From CAYWTX01 sp964461295 (lineage in GTDB: Bacteria > Planctomycetota > Phycisphaerae > SM23-33), in the NCBI GenBank assembly GCA_964461295.1, contig CAYWTX010000646.1:1-13842 (forward strand): a stretch of 13,842 nt of DNA, written 5' to 3'. The position numbers and the translations under genes are program-made. Positions 1 through 6,431 of the stretch are shown here, piece after piece. Position 1 is the first letter of the stretch, and every line of letters starts with the position of its first letter. Under the pieces are notes generated by a model that saw only the letters and a program-made list of their open reading frames with translations, did no database searches and was not told the origin of the DNA.

Positions 1-132
1 CTGATCCAGTCGGCCAAGGCCAAGGCTCGCGGCTTCCGCAACAGCCGCTACCTGATCACCATGGTCTACTTGATCGCCGGAAAGCTCGACTTCAAACTAC
101 CGAACCTGGGCTACGTTACCCACACCAAATAG
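1..132 (+). CDS. Transposase C-terminal fragment (ISL3-like?), cut by window edge
   Basis: An open frame enters from the left edge and stops at TAG 130-132, giving 43 residues. The visible part has a basic patch with ARGFRN followed by a hydrophobic stretch ending in IAGKLDF. That pattern resembles the conserved C-terminal end of DDE transposases of the ISL3 type, but the family assignment comes from memory of the motif and is uncertain. The catalytic residues lie outside the window, so I cannot say whether the gene is intact. No clear terminal inverted repeat is visible after the stop. A perfect 6-bp hairpin lies at 152-166. Confidence 0.5.
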   Translation: MIQSAKAKARGFRNSRYLITMVYLIAGKLDFKLPNLGYVTHTK

Positions 133-225
133 CGAGGAGGCGAATTTTTCCGCCCGGCGCCCGGGCCGCGCCTGGCAGTTCGTGGTCGGCCCTCCCTCGC
201 ACAAGCTCGACGCACGAACCGACCG

Positions 226-612
226 TCACCCCGCCGCGATCTTCTTCACGATCTCGACCAACTGCTCCATCCGGAACGGCTTGTACAGGTAGGCCGACAC
301 CCCCAGCGCCTCGGCGTACGCCTTGTGCCGGTGTCCCCGGTTGGCGGTAATCATCACCACGTGCGGCGGCTCCATCCGCGCCTTGCCGCGACGCAGCTTC
401 TCCAGCACCAGCATCCCGCTGCGCTTCGGCATCATCATGTCCAGCACGACGATATCCGGCGGCGCCGATTCCGCGGCCGTCAGCGCCTCGTCGCCGTCAG
501 AGGCGGTGGCGATCTCCGGCCCCATCTCCTCCAGGACGATCGTCATGGCCGCGAGGATGTCGCGGTCGTCGTCCACCAGAAGGACCTTCTTTCCGTGCAG
601 TTCGCCGGGCAT
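226..612 (-). CDS. Stand-alone response regulator receiver protein
   Basis: This is a 128-aa single-domain CheY-like receiver that takes a phosphoryl group from a histidine kinase. All key positions are present: the acidic pocket D15/D16 (in LLVDDD), the phospho-acceptor D58 (in VVLDMMMP), the switch residue T89 (in MITAN) and K111 (in YKPF). There is no output domain, so it must act by protein-protein contact or pass phosphate on in a relay. The ATG start at 610-612 has an AGGAG ribosome site 7 bases upstream (minus-strand reading of 620-624) and a good promoter at 651-679. No kinase lies nearby, so its partner is unknown. It is divergent from ndk. Confidence 0.93.
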   Translation of the reverse strand: MPGELHGKKVLLVDDDRDILAAMTIVLEEMGPEIATASDGDEALTAAESAPPDIVVLDMMMPKRSGMLVLEKLRRGKARMEPPHVVMITANRGHRHKAYAEALGVSAYLYKPFRMEQLVEIVKKIAAG

Positions 613-650
613 GCCCGGACTCCTTTCCTCAAGAGTGCCTACCCGATGGA

Positions 651-679
651 ATAGTAGGGCGATTGAGCATGAGTGTCAA
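651..679 (-). promoter_or_regulatory. Sigma-70-type promoter of the receiver gene
   Basis: On the minus strand a perfect TTGACA -35 box (plus 674-679) is followed by a 17-base spacer and TACTAT as -10 (plus 651-656, 4 of 6 matches to TATAAT). The expected start lies near 644, leaving about 32 bases of leader before the ATG at 612. Box quality and spacing make this one of the best promoters in the window. Confidence 0.65.
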
Positions 680-788
680 CGACAGGAATCGCCAATCGCG
701 GAACGCACCGGCGGGGTCGGTCGCGGATCCAGGACCCCGGCCCCGCCGGGCCGGGGCGTTCGGGGCGACGCGCGACGCGATCCCCAGT

Positions 789-832
789 TCCCAATCCACG
801 ATCGACAATCGACAATCGGCAACCGGCAATGT
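789..832 (+). repeat. Short degenerate tandem repeat (ATCGACA / ATCGGCA units)
   Basis: The stretch is built of near-identical 8-12 base units reading CAATCC.., ATCGACA, ATCGACA, ATCGGCAACCGGCAAT. It looks like a short degenerate tandem repeat of the kind that recurs between genes in some GC-rich genomes. A related short string (GCAATCCGCGATTCCC) lies near 12714. I cannot search the rest of the genome for further copies. Confidence 0.5.
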
Positions 833-837
833 ACATT
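809..837 (+). promoter_or_regulatory. Possible ndk promoter inside the tandem repeat
   Basis: TCGACA at 809-814 (5 of 6 to TTGACA) is separated by exactly 17 bases from TACATT at 832-837 (4 of 6 to TATAAT). Transcription would start near 844, about 45 bases ahead of the ndk ATG. The -35 box is supplied by one of the repeat units, so the repeat copy number or phase could influence expression. This rests on box matching only. Confidence 0.4.
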
Positions 838-888
838 TCGCCTCGGCCCGGTATCCGGCATTCGGTCCCCGGCCCCACGGAGAACGCG

Positions 889-1359
889 ATGGAACGCACG
901 CTTGCCCTGCTGAAGCCCGACGCCGTCCAGAGGCAACTCGTCGGGCAGATCGTCCAACGCATTGAGCGCAAGGGCCTGAAGATCGTCGGCCTGAAGATGA
1001 TGAAGGTGGGCGGGGACCTCGCCCGCGAGATGTACGGCCCGCACAAGGGCAAGGACTTCTACGAGCCGCTGGTGGAGTTCATCACTGCCTCGCCGGTGGT
1101 GGCCATGGTGCTGGAAGGCAACGACGCCATCGCCGTGTGGCGGAAGATGATGGGCCCGACCTTCGGCCCCGACGCCCCGGCCGGGACGGTGCGGGGCGAC
1201 TTGGGCATGTCTAAACGCTACAACCTGGTGCACGGCTCGGACAGCGCCGAATCGGCGGCGCGGGAGATTCCGCTGTTCTTCGGCGAGGGCGAACTGGTGG
1301 CGTACGAACTCGGCCAGCCATGGATCTACGCCCGTACGGCGGAGGGTGGGCTGCTGTAG
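889..1359 (+). CDS. ndk: Nucleoside diphosphate kinase
   Basis: The enzyme moves the gamma phosphate of ATP to other NDPs through a phospho-histidine, balancing NTP and dNTP pools in the cytoplasm. The 156-aa product is close to the normal family length of 140-150. It starts with the typical MERTLALLKPDAV and carries the catalytic H115 in NLVHGSDS. Nucleotide-site residues K9, Y49, R85, T91, R102 and N112 are also present. The frame is open back to 673, but the family match begins exactly at the ATG at 889, which has GGAG at 879-882 upstream. The next gene, ligA, starts 71 bases downstream on the same strand, so a shared transcript is plausible. Confidence 0.97.
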   Translation: MERTLALLKPDAVQRQLVGQIVQRIERKGLKIVGLKMMKVGGDLAREMYGPHKGKDFYEPLVEFITASPVVAMVLEGNDAIAVWRKMMGPTFGPDAPAGTVRGDLGMSKRYNLVHGSDSAESAAREIPLFFGEGELVAYELGQPWIYARTAEGGLL

Positions 1360-1430
1360 GGGGGCGCGGTCTGCCCGCTTCAGCGGTGCAGGTCGCCGAA
1401 ACCGGAGCCCGGAACACGGTGGGACAGACC

Positions 1431-4211
1431 ATGAATGAAGCGTCGCACAAGACGGGAGAGCGATCCGCCGCGGCCGACAGCCTCGCCCGCATCGATTTCC
1501 TGCGGTCCGAGATTCGCCGCCACGACCGCCTGTACTACGTGCAGGCGGCGCCGGTGATTCCCGACCGCGAGTACGACCGGCTGATGGAGGAGTTGAAGGC
1601 GCTGGAGACGGCCCATCCGGAGCTTGTGACGCCCGACAGCCCGACGCGGCGCGTCGGCGGCGAGCCCATCGAGGGCTTCGCCAGGGTGAAGCATCGCTCG
1701 CGTATGCTGAGCGTCGAAACCGTACACGACTCGGACAAACTGAGGGCATGGGCCAAGGGCGTGTTTCTAGGTAGCGACATGAATGCAGTAGCTGTGGCCC
1801 AAAGACTTGGCGCCGTCGATGCGGAACTCGACAAGACCAAGGGTGGTCGCGGAAATCCAGTGAAGGAGCAACTGAAGAAGCAACTCAAAGAGGAGAAGGA
1901 TGCTCTACAGCAACGCATCGCGGAGATAACACGATGTGGAGAAGAGGCGGGGTTTCCCGTCAGGTATTTTGTCGACCCGAAGGTCGATGGCGTAGCCGTG
2001 TCGCTCAGGTATGAAGATGGTCGGTTGGCGCTTGCGGCCAGCCGCGGCAATGGGGAGGAAGGCGACGACATCACCAGCAACGCCCGGGCGATCAGGGCGA
2101 TTCCGCTTCGGCTTCTCGGCGAAGGTTGGCCCGACGTGCTCGAGGTCCGCGGCGAAGTCTACTGGCCGCGGAAGGCGTTCAACGCCTGCAACGCGCAGCG
2201 CGTGGCGGCCGGGGAGGCGGCGTTCGCCAACCCGCGCAACGGGGCGGCAGGCACGCTGATGCAGTTTGACCCCAAGGTGGTGGCGCAGCGGGGGCTGACG
2301 TTCGCGGCGCACGGGCTGGGGCCGATGAGCCGCCCGGTGGCCGAGAGGGCGAGCGACGCGATGCAACGGCTTGCGGCCTGGGGAATCCCCGTGAATCCCA
2401 AGTGGCGGGTGTGTGCGAACTTCGATGAGGTGCTGAAGTTTATCGCCGATTGGGATCAACATCGCAGTGAGGCCGAGTACGATACGGATGGGGTGGTGGT
2501 GAAGGTGGACGAACTGGCGCTGCGCGAGCGGTTGGGGGAAACTGACAAGTATCCGTCCTGGTGCCGCGCGTACAAGTACGAGGCCGAGCAGGCCGCGACC
2601 GTGCTGGAAAGCGTATCGTACGAAGTCGGTCGTTCCGGCGTAATCACGCCGGTGGCGCATTTTGGCACCGTACCTCTTGGTGGCACGCAGGTCTCCAACG
2701 CCAGTCTCCACAACTTCGATGAGGTGGACCGATTGAGCGTGGCCATCGGCGACACGATCGTCATTGAGAAGGCTGGCGAGATCATTCCGCGGGTGCTCCG
2801 CGTCAAGAAAGAAGGCGATACCTCGCAACGCAGAGCGATCCGCCCGCCTGAACATTGTCCTGCATGCATGGGCAAAGTCGAGTGGGACAAACCGAAGGCG
2901 CGCCATCAAGCATACCGCTGTAAGAATCCGATCTGTGAACTCTACATGCGGCGCCGGCAGCGGATCCAGGCGCCCAGGCAGTGCCGCATGGACACAGGGC
3001 GAGGATGCGACGAGTCTGTCGAGTGCGTGGACCACATGGTCGAGTTGCGCTGCGTCAATCCTGAGTGCCCGGCGAAGCTCAAGGAAGCATTGACCCACTT
3101 TGCCGGACGGAACCAGATGAATATCGACTCCCTAGGCCCAGCCGTAATCGATAAACTGGTGGAGAATGGCCTGGTTAAGCACTTCGCGGACCTTTACCGA
3201 CTTCGAAGGGGAGATCTGGTCGGGATGGCGCTCTCGGAGCATGTGGATGACAAAGGCAGGACGATCGTTCAACGCATACAGGACAAGTTCGCCGACAACC
3301 TGCTGACGGCTATCGAGGCGAGCAAGGATCGGGGGTTGGATCGCGTGTTGGCGGGCCTGGGCATACCGAAAGTCGGCAAACGCGCCGCAGAGATTCTTGC
3401 CGAGGGCTTTGGGCGCATAGACGACCTTCTTGATGCAAGTGAGTTGGACATCCGGCAGAAACTCAGTCAGGCGAAAGACGACCCCGACAAACCGGCGCGA
3501 TCTCTGGGCAAGGCACTTTCAGGTTTTCTGGCCAGTCCCGATGGGCAAACTGCTGTGCGACGCATCCCCGAAGACGATGACTTTGCTGCCCAGATCAACG
3601 CCCTAACGATTCCCGGTTTTCACAAGCGGGTTAAGGACAAGAGGGGGCCTTTGTTGGCGGAGTGCTTCACATCCGTGAAGGAGCTTTCAGCCGCAACCGA
3701 GGAACAGATCAACGAGGCTCTGACAGAAAAAGGGCTCGTAGCTGGAAGGGTTTACGAGTACTTGCACGATCATGGCGGGCACGCAGTTCTTGAGCGGCTG
3801 AAGGAGGCGGGGGTGAAGATGACGACGGGGAAGGGCGGAACGGCGAAGGTTCCGCAAACGTTGATGGGCTTGACCATCGTAGTGACCGGCACGTTGGAGC
3901 ACTTCACGCGGACGGGGGCGGAGGACGCCGTGAAGGCGGCCGGGGGCCGGCCGGCGTCGAGCGTGTCGCCGAGGACGGACTTCGTGGTGGCGGGGACATC
4001 GCCGAGCTCGAAGGCGGACAGGGCCCGCGAGCTTGGCGTGAAAGTGATCAACGAGAGCGAGTTTATCGCGATGCTCAACAGCGAGAATCCGGGCGAGACG
4101 GGAAGCGAGAAGCGAGAAGAGAAGAAGAGCGGCAAGAATGATCTACCCCCTGGACTAGGGCCGTTGTTCCGGTCACCTGTCTCTGCTGCGATAAAGGGAG
4201 GCGAGCCGTGA
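1431..4211 (+). CDS. ligA: NAD+-dependent DNA ligase LigA, unusually long
   Basis: The enzyme seals nicks using NAD+ during replication and repair. The product is 926 aa; most LigA proteins are near 670. The usual order is present: Ia domain (LYYVQAAPVIPDREYD), adenylation domain with catalytic K184 in PKVDG, SRGNGEEGDD, LEVRGEVYW and DTDGVVVKVD, then OB fold, zinc finger, helix-hairpin-helix region (LAGLGIPKVGKRAA) and a BRCT domain at about 808-885. Extra material is inserted at about residues 112-172 (charged, coiled-coil-like), in the zinc finger (about 480-545), within the HhH region (about 660-790), and as a charged tail after the BRCT. The inserts look less GC-rich than the core by eye. 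The ATG at 1431 is chosen because the family match starts just after it; the frame opens at 1320 inside ndk. The stop overlaps the next gene. Confidence 0.95.
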   Translation: MNEASHKTGERSAAADSLARIDFLRSEIRRHDRLYYVQAAPVIPDREYDRLMEELKALETAHPELVTPDSPTRRVGGEPIEGFARVKHRSRMLSVETVHDSDKLRAWAKGVFLGSDMNAVAVAQRLGAVDAELDKTKGGRGNPVKEQLKKQLKEEKDALQQRIAEITRCGEEAGFPVRYFVDPKVDGVAVSLRYEDGRLALAASRGNGEEGDDITSNARAIRAIPLRLLGEGWPDVLEVRGEVYWPRKAFNACNAQRVAAGEAAFANPRNGAAGTLMQFDPKVVAQRGLTFAAHGLGPMSRPVAERASDAMQRLAAWGIPVNPKWRVCANFDEVLKFIADWDQHRSEAEYDTDGVVVKVDELALRERLGETDKYPSWCRAYKYEAEQAATVLESVSYEVGRSGVITPVAHFGTVPLGGTQVSNASLHNFDEVDRLSVAIGDTIVIEKAGEIIPRVLRVKKEGDTSQRRAIRPPEHCPACMGKVEWDKPKARHQAYRCKNPICELYMRRRQRIQAPRQCRMDTGRGCDESVECVDHMVELRCVNPECPAKLKEALTHFAGRNQMNIDSLGPAVIDKLVENGLVKHFADLYRLRRGDLVGMALSEHVDDKGRTIVQRIQDKFADNLLTAIEASKDRGLDRVLAGLGIPKVGKRAAEILAEGFGRIDDLLDASELDIRQKLSQAKDDPDKPARSLGKALSGFLASPDGQTAVRRIPEDDDFAAQINALTIPGFHKRVKDKRGPLLAECFTSVKELSAATEEQINEALTEKGLVAGRVYEYLHDHGGHAVLERLKEAGVKMTTGKGGTAKVPQTLMGLTIVVTGTLEHFTRTGAEDAVKAAGGRPASSVSPRTDFVVAGTSPSSKADRARELGVKVINESEFIAMLNSENPGETGSEKREEKKSGKNDLPPGLGPLFRSPVSAAIKGGEP

Positions 4212-4795
4212 CTGTCGAAGAACGATTGCAGGAAGCAGCAAGAACAGGTGAAGTTCTGAAGGTGAAGTACCACGGCGGGAGCCAACCGGGGGCAATCCGA
4301 GAGATAGCCCCGATCAGCATCAAGGAAGGCTTGCTTTGGGCGAAGTGCTTCAACTCGAACGCAGTGAAGTGCTTCAGTTTGGGCAAGATTGAGATCCTTG
4401 AGGGTGAAAGCACTTCTGCTTTGTCGGCATGGCAGCCCGTTGCAGTGTCGATCCCGCACTACGATTCTCTTGCGGTTCTCCTTGAGAAATGCCGGGATCG
4501 TCTTGGCGACCTTGGTTGGCATGTTGAGTACAGCACGAACTGCTTGTCGGTGCACAGACGGTTCAAGAACGGGAAACCTCTCAAAGGGCCTGACGTCTCT
4601 CTCGATTTCGAGGAGTACGCGTACGACCTCGTGGTCGGCCTTGATGGCGAGCTGCATGAGCAGAACGAGAGGAGAAGGGAGCGCCCTTGGGTGGTGCGCG
4701 GCAAGAGGATGACAACAAAAACTCTTGGAAACCTGGACAGAGCCGCAGAGACTTTCCTGGAATGGGCCAAGTTGTTGGCGCCTGGACAAACGTGA
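4208..4795 (+). CDS. WYL-like domain protein coupled to ligA
   Basis: The 195-aa product starts with GTG at 4208, which overlaps the ligA stop as GTGA. A strong AGGGAGG ribosome site lies at 4194-4200, so translation is probably coupled to ligA. Residues 14-64 resemble a WYL domain: a KVKYHGG strand, R31-E-I-A-P35, then a strand pair ending in F56-SLGKI. WYL domains are regulatory ligand- or nucleic-acid-sensing modules found in transcription factors, in CRISPR and phage-defence proteins and in some helicases. No helix-turn-helix is visible. The C-terminal 120 residues are unfamiliar to me, with several Trp and a basic stretch (RRRERPWVVRGKR). The context suggests a partner or regulator of this ligase. 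The family call is moderate and the function is unproven. Confidence 0.72.
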   Translation: MTVEERLQEAARTGEVLKVKYHGGSQPGAIREIAPISIKEGLLWAKCFNSNAVKCFSLGKIEILEGESTSALSAWQPVAVSIPHYDSLAVLLEKCRDRLGDLGWHVEYSTNCLSVHRRFKNGKPLKGPDVSLDFEEYAYDLVVGLDGELHEQNERRRERPWVVRGKRMTTKTLGNLDRAAETFLEWAKLLAPGQT

Positions 4796-4841
4796 GGATC
4801 GCAGGTTTCTGCGGTCTCTTGCTTGCGGAAGGGAGATGCCC

Positions 4842-6137
4842 ATGCGTATCGGGATCGTGACGGCGGACATCACGCCGCCGGTGGGCGCGGAGTTGAGCGG
4901 CGGGCCCTTCGGGCCGTCGCACGTCGTGCTGCACCCGCTGCGGGCGAAGGTGCTCGCGCTCGACGACGGGCGGACGAAACTCGTGCTGGCCTCGTGCGAC
5001 CTGCTGGGCTTCGACTGGGATCACGCCCTGGCCGTGCGCGAGGAAATCGCCGACGAGTTGGGGATCGACGTGGCCGCGGTGATGCTGGCGGGCACGCACA
5101 CGCACGGCGGGCCGGCCACGGTCACGCTGCGGAACTGGGGCCGCCCGGATGAGCGGTACCGCGCGCGCCTGCGGCGCGTGCTGGTGGGGGCGGCGCGGCA
5201 GGCGGCGGCGACGGCCCAGCCGGCGCGGATCGGGGCGACGACGGCGCACCTGCCGGGCGTGGCCGTTAACCGCAGCCTGGGGCCGGCCGGGCCGGTGGAC
5301 GACCGGCTGGTCGTGCTGCGGATCGACGACGCGGGCGGCGAGCCGCTGGCCGTCGTGGTGAACTTCGCAGCCCACCCGGTGAACCTGCATTCGCTGGGCG
5401 CGGTCACGTCGGACTATCCGCACTTCATCGAGCGCGACGTTCGGCGCGGCCTGGCCGGGGCCGTGCCTGTGCTGTTCCTGCTGGGCGCGTCGGGCGACCT
5501 GAACCCGGCGAACTTCCGGCACGGCGAGACGTCGCCGGCCAAGGGCGCCGAGACAGGCGGGCGGATTGCCGAGGCCGTGTTGCGGCTGCTGCCGGGGATC
5601 GAGACTCGCGGCGACGTGCGACTGGCATACGCGGCCCACGAGGTGGAGATGCCGCTTCAGCCGCTGCCGGGGGCCGACGAACTCAAGCGGTTCATCGCGA
5701 CGCACCAGGCCGAGGCGGACAGCCAGGCGGACCGCTCGCCGAGGAGCGGGGAGTACCTGCGGCACAAGACGCGGGCGGAGTGGGCGCGGGAAGCGTTGGG
5801 CGTCGTGGAGGCTGGGCGGGCGCGGACAGCGACGCCGATCCCGCTCCAGGCGTTCGGGATCGGCGACATCGCATTCGTCGGCGTGCCGGGCGAACCGTTC
5901 AGCGAACTGGGCCTGTCGATGGCGGCGGTCGGCGGCGACGGCGCGGTCACGTTCGTCGTGTCGTTGGCCAACGGATGCATGGGATACTTTCCCTCGCGGG
6001 CGGCGTTCGAAAAGCAGACGTATGAGGCGGCCGGGTGCCCGCGCATCATCGGCACGTACTTCTTCGACCCCTCGTGCCTGGACGTGCTGCGCGAAGGGTG
6101 CGAACGCGTTTTGGGTGATCTGGCGCGTGGCGAGTGA
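4842..6137 (+). CDS. Neutral/alkaline ceramidase-like hydrolase
   Basis: The 431-aa product matches the N-terminal catalytic domain of the neutral/alkaline non-lysosomal ceramidase family, zinc hydrolases that cleave N-acyl sphingosine amide bonds in characterised members. Family signatures visible are GIVTADITPPVGAEL at the start, zinc-type histidines H86 and H88 in GTHTHGGP, NFAAHPVNLH at 174-183 and LGASGDLNPA at 214-223. There is no signal peptide, while the classic ceramidases are secreted. It also lacks the C-terminal Ig-like domain of the long enzymes, so the true substrate may not be ceramide. The ATG at 4842 is preferred over 4836 because AAGGGA at 4829-4834 sits 7 bases before it. 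The gene lies 46 bases after the WYL gene. Confidence 0.85.
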   Translation: MRIGIVTADITPPVGAELSGGPFGPSHVVLHPLRAKVLALDDGRTKLVLASCDLLGFDWDHALAVREEIADELGIDVAAVMLAGTHTHGGPATVTLRNWGRPDERYRARLRRVLVGAARQAAATAQPARIGATTAHLPGVAVNRSLGPAGPVDDRLVVLRIDDAGGEPLAVVVNFAAHPVNLHSLGAVTSDYPHFIERDVRRGLAGAVPVLFLLGASGDLNPANFRHGETSPAKGAETGGRIAEAVLRLLPGIETRGDVRLAYAAHEVEMPLQPLPGADELKRFIATHQAEADSQADRSPRSGEYLRHKTRAEWAREALGVVEAGRARTATPIPLQAFGIGDIAFVGVPGEPFSELGLSMAAVGGDGAVTFVVSLANGCMGYFPSRAAFEKQTYEAAGCPRIIGTYFFDPSCLDVLREGCERVLGDLARGE

Positions 6138-6186
6138 ACGAGACCACGACTTACCCAGCGCGGGCCTTGCCCGCAACCGAAGGACT

Positions 6187-6261
6187 AATCGCAGAGAACG
6201 CCGAGATCGCGGAGACATTCTTCTAGAGCCCTTCTCTGCGTCCTCTGCGCCCTCTGCGATT
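6187..6261. repeat. Intergenic inverted repeat, AATCGCAGAG type
   Basis: The left arm 6187-6215 and right arm 6233-6261 are 29 bases each and pair at 23 of 29 positions, around a 17-base loop. The arms begin AATCGCAGAG and have a periodic pattern in which CGC and GAG triplets are kept while the bases between them vary. This periodic conservation is typical of dispersed intergenic palindromes. It may act as a transcript-end or RNA-stability hairpin after the ceramidase gene. No T-run follows, so a classic intrinsic terminator is unlikely. Confidence 0.7.
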
Positions 6262-6311
6262 GAGGAATCAGCGCGGGAGACGAAGAAAGCTGCGGATAGT
6301 GGTACGAAGAA

Positions 6312-6387
6312 CAACGAATTTCACAAAAGGAGAGACATCTGGAATTTCTTTTTCGTGCAATTGGTTCTCCCTTCGTGTAATTCGTGG
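6312..6387. repeat. Intergenic inverted repeat, CACGAATTACACGAA type
   Basis: Arms 6312-6333 and 6366-6387 are 22 bases each and pair at 18 of 22 positions. In the minus-strand sense the arm contains CACGAATTACACGAA. The stretch is clearly more AT-rich than the flanking genes, so it stands out as foreign or as a dispersed element. It is a different sequence family from the palindrome at 6187-6261, and the two together fill most of the gap before the aminotransferase gene. Confidence 0.65.
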
Positions 6388-6431
6388 TCTCTAGCATCGT
6401 GCGCCAACGACCTTCTACTTCGGGAAAGACA

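Noticed and set aside
152..166. Perfect GCCCGG/CCGGGC hairpin as a transcription terminator
   Set aside because: No T-run follows on either strand; the T-run at 145-149 precedes it on the plus strand and reads as A on the minus strand.
323..913. Plus-strand frames opposite the receiver gene and across the promoter region
   Set aside because: Ser/Arg-rich shadow translations; the minus-strand receiver has all catalytic residues and a ribosome site.
4581..6314. Long minus-strand reading frame of 577 codons opposite the ceramidase-like gene
   Set aside because: Low-complexity Arg/Pro/His-rich translation typical of the antisense of a GC-rich gene; the plus-strand frame has clear family motifs.
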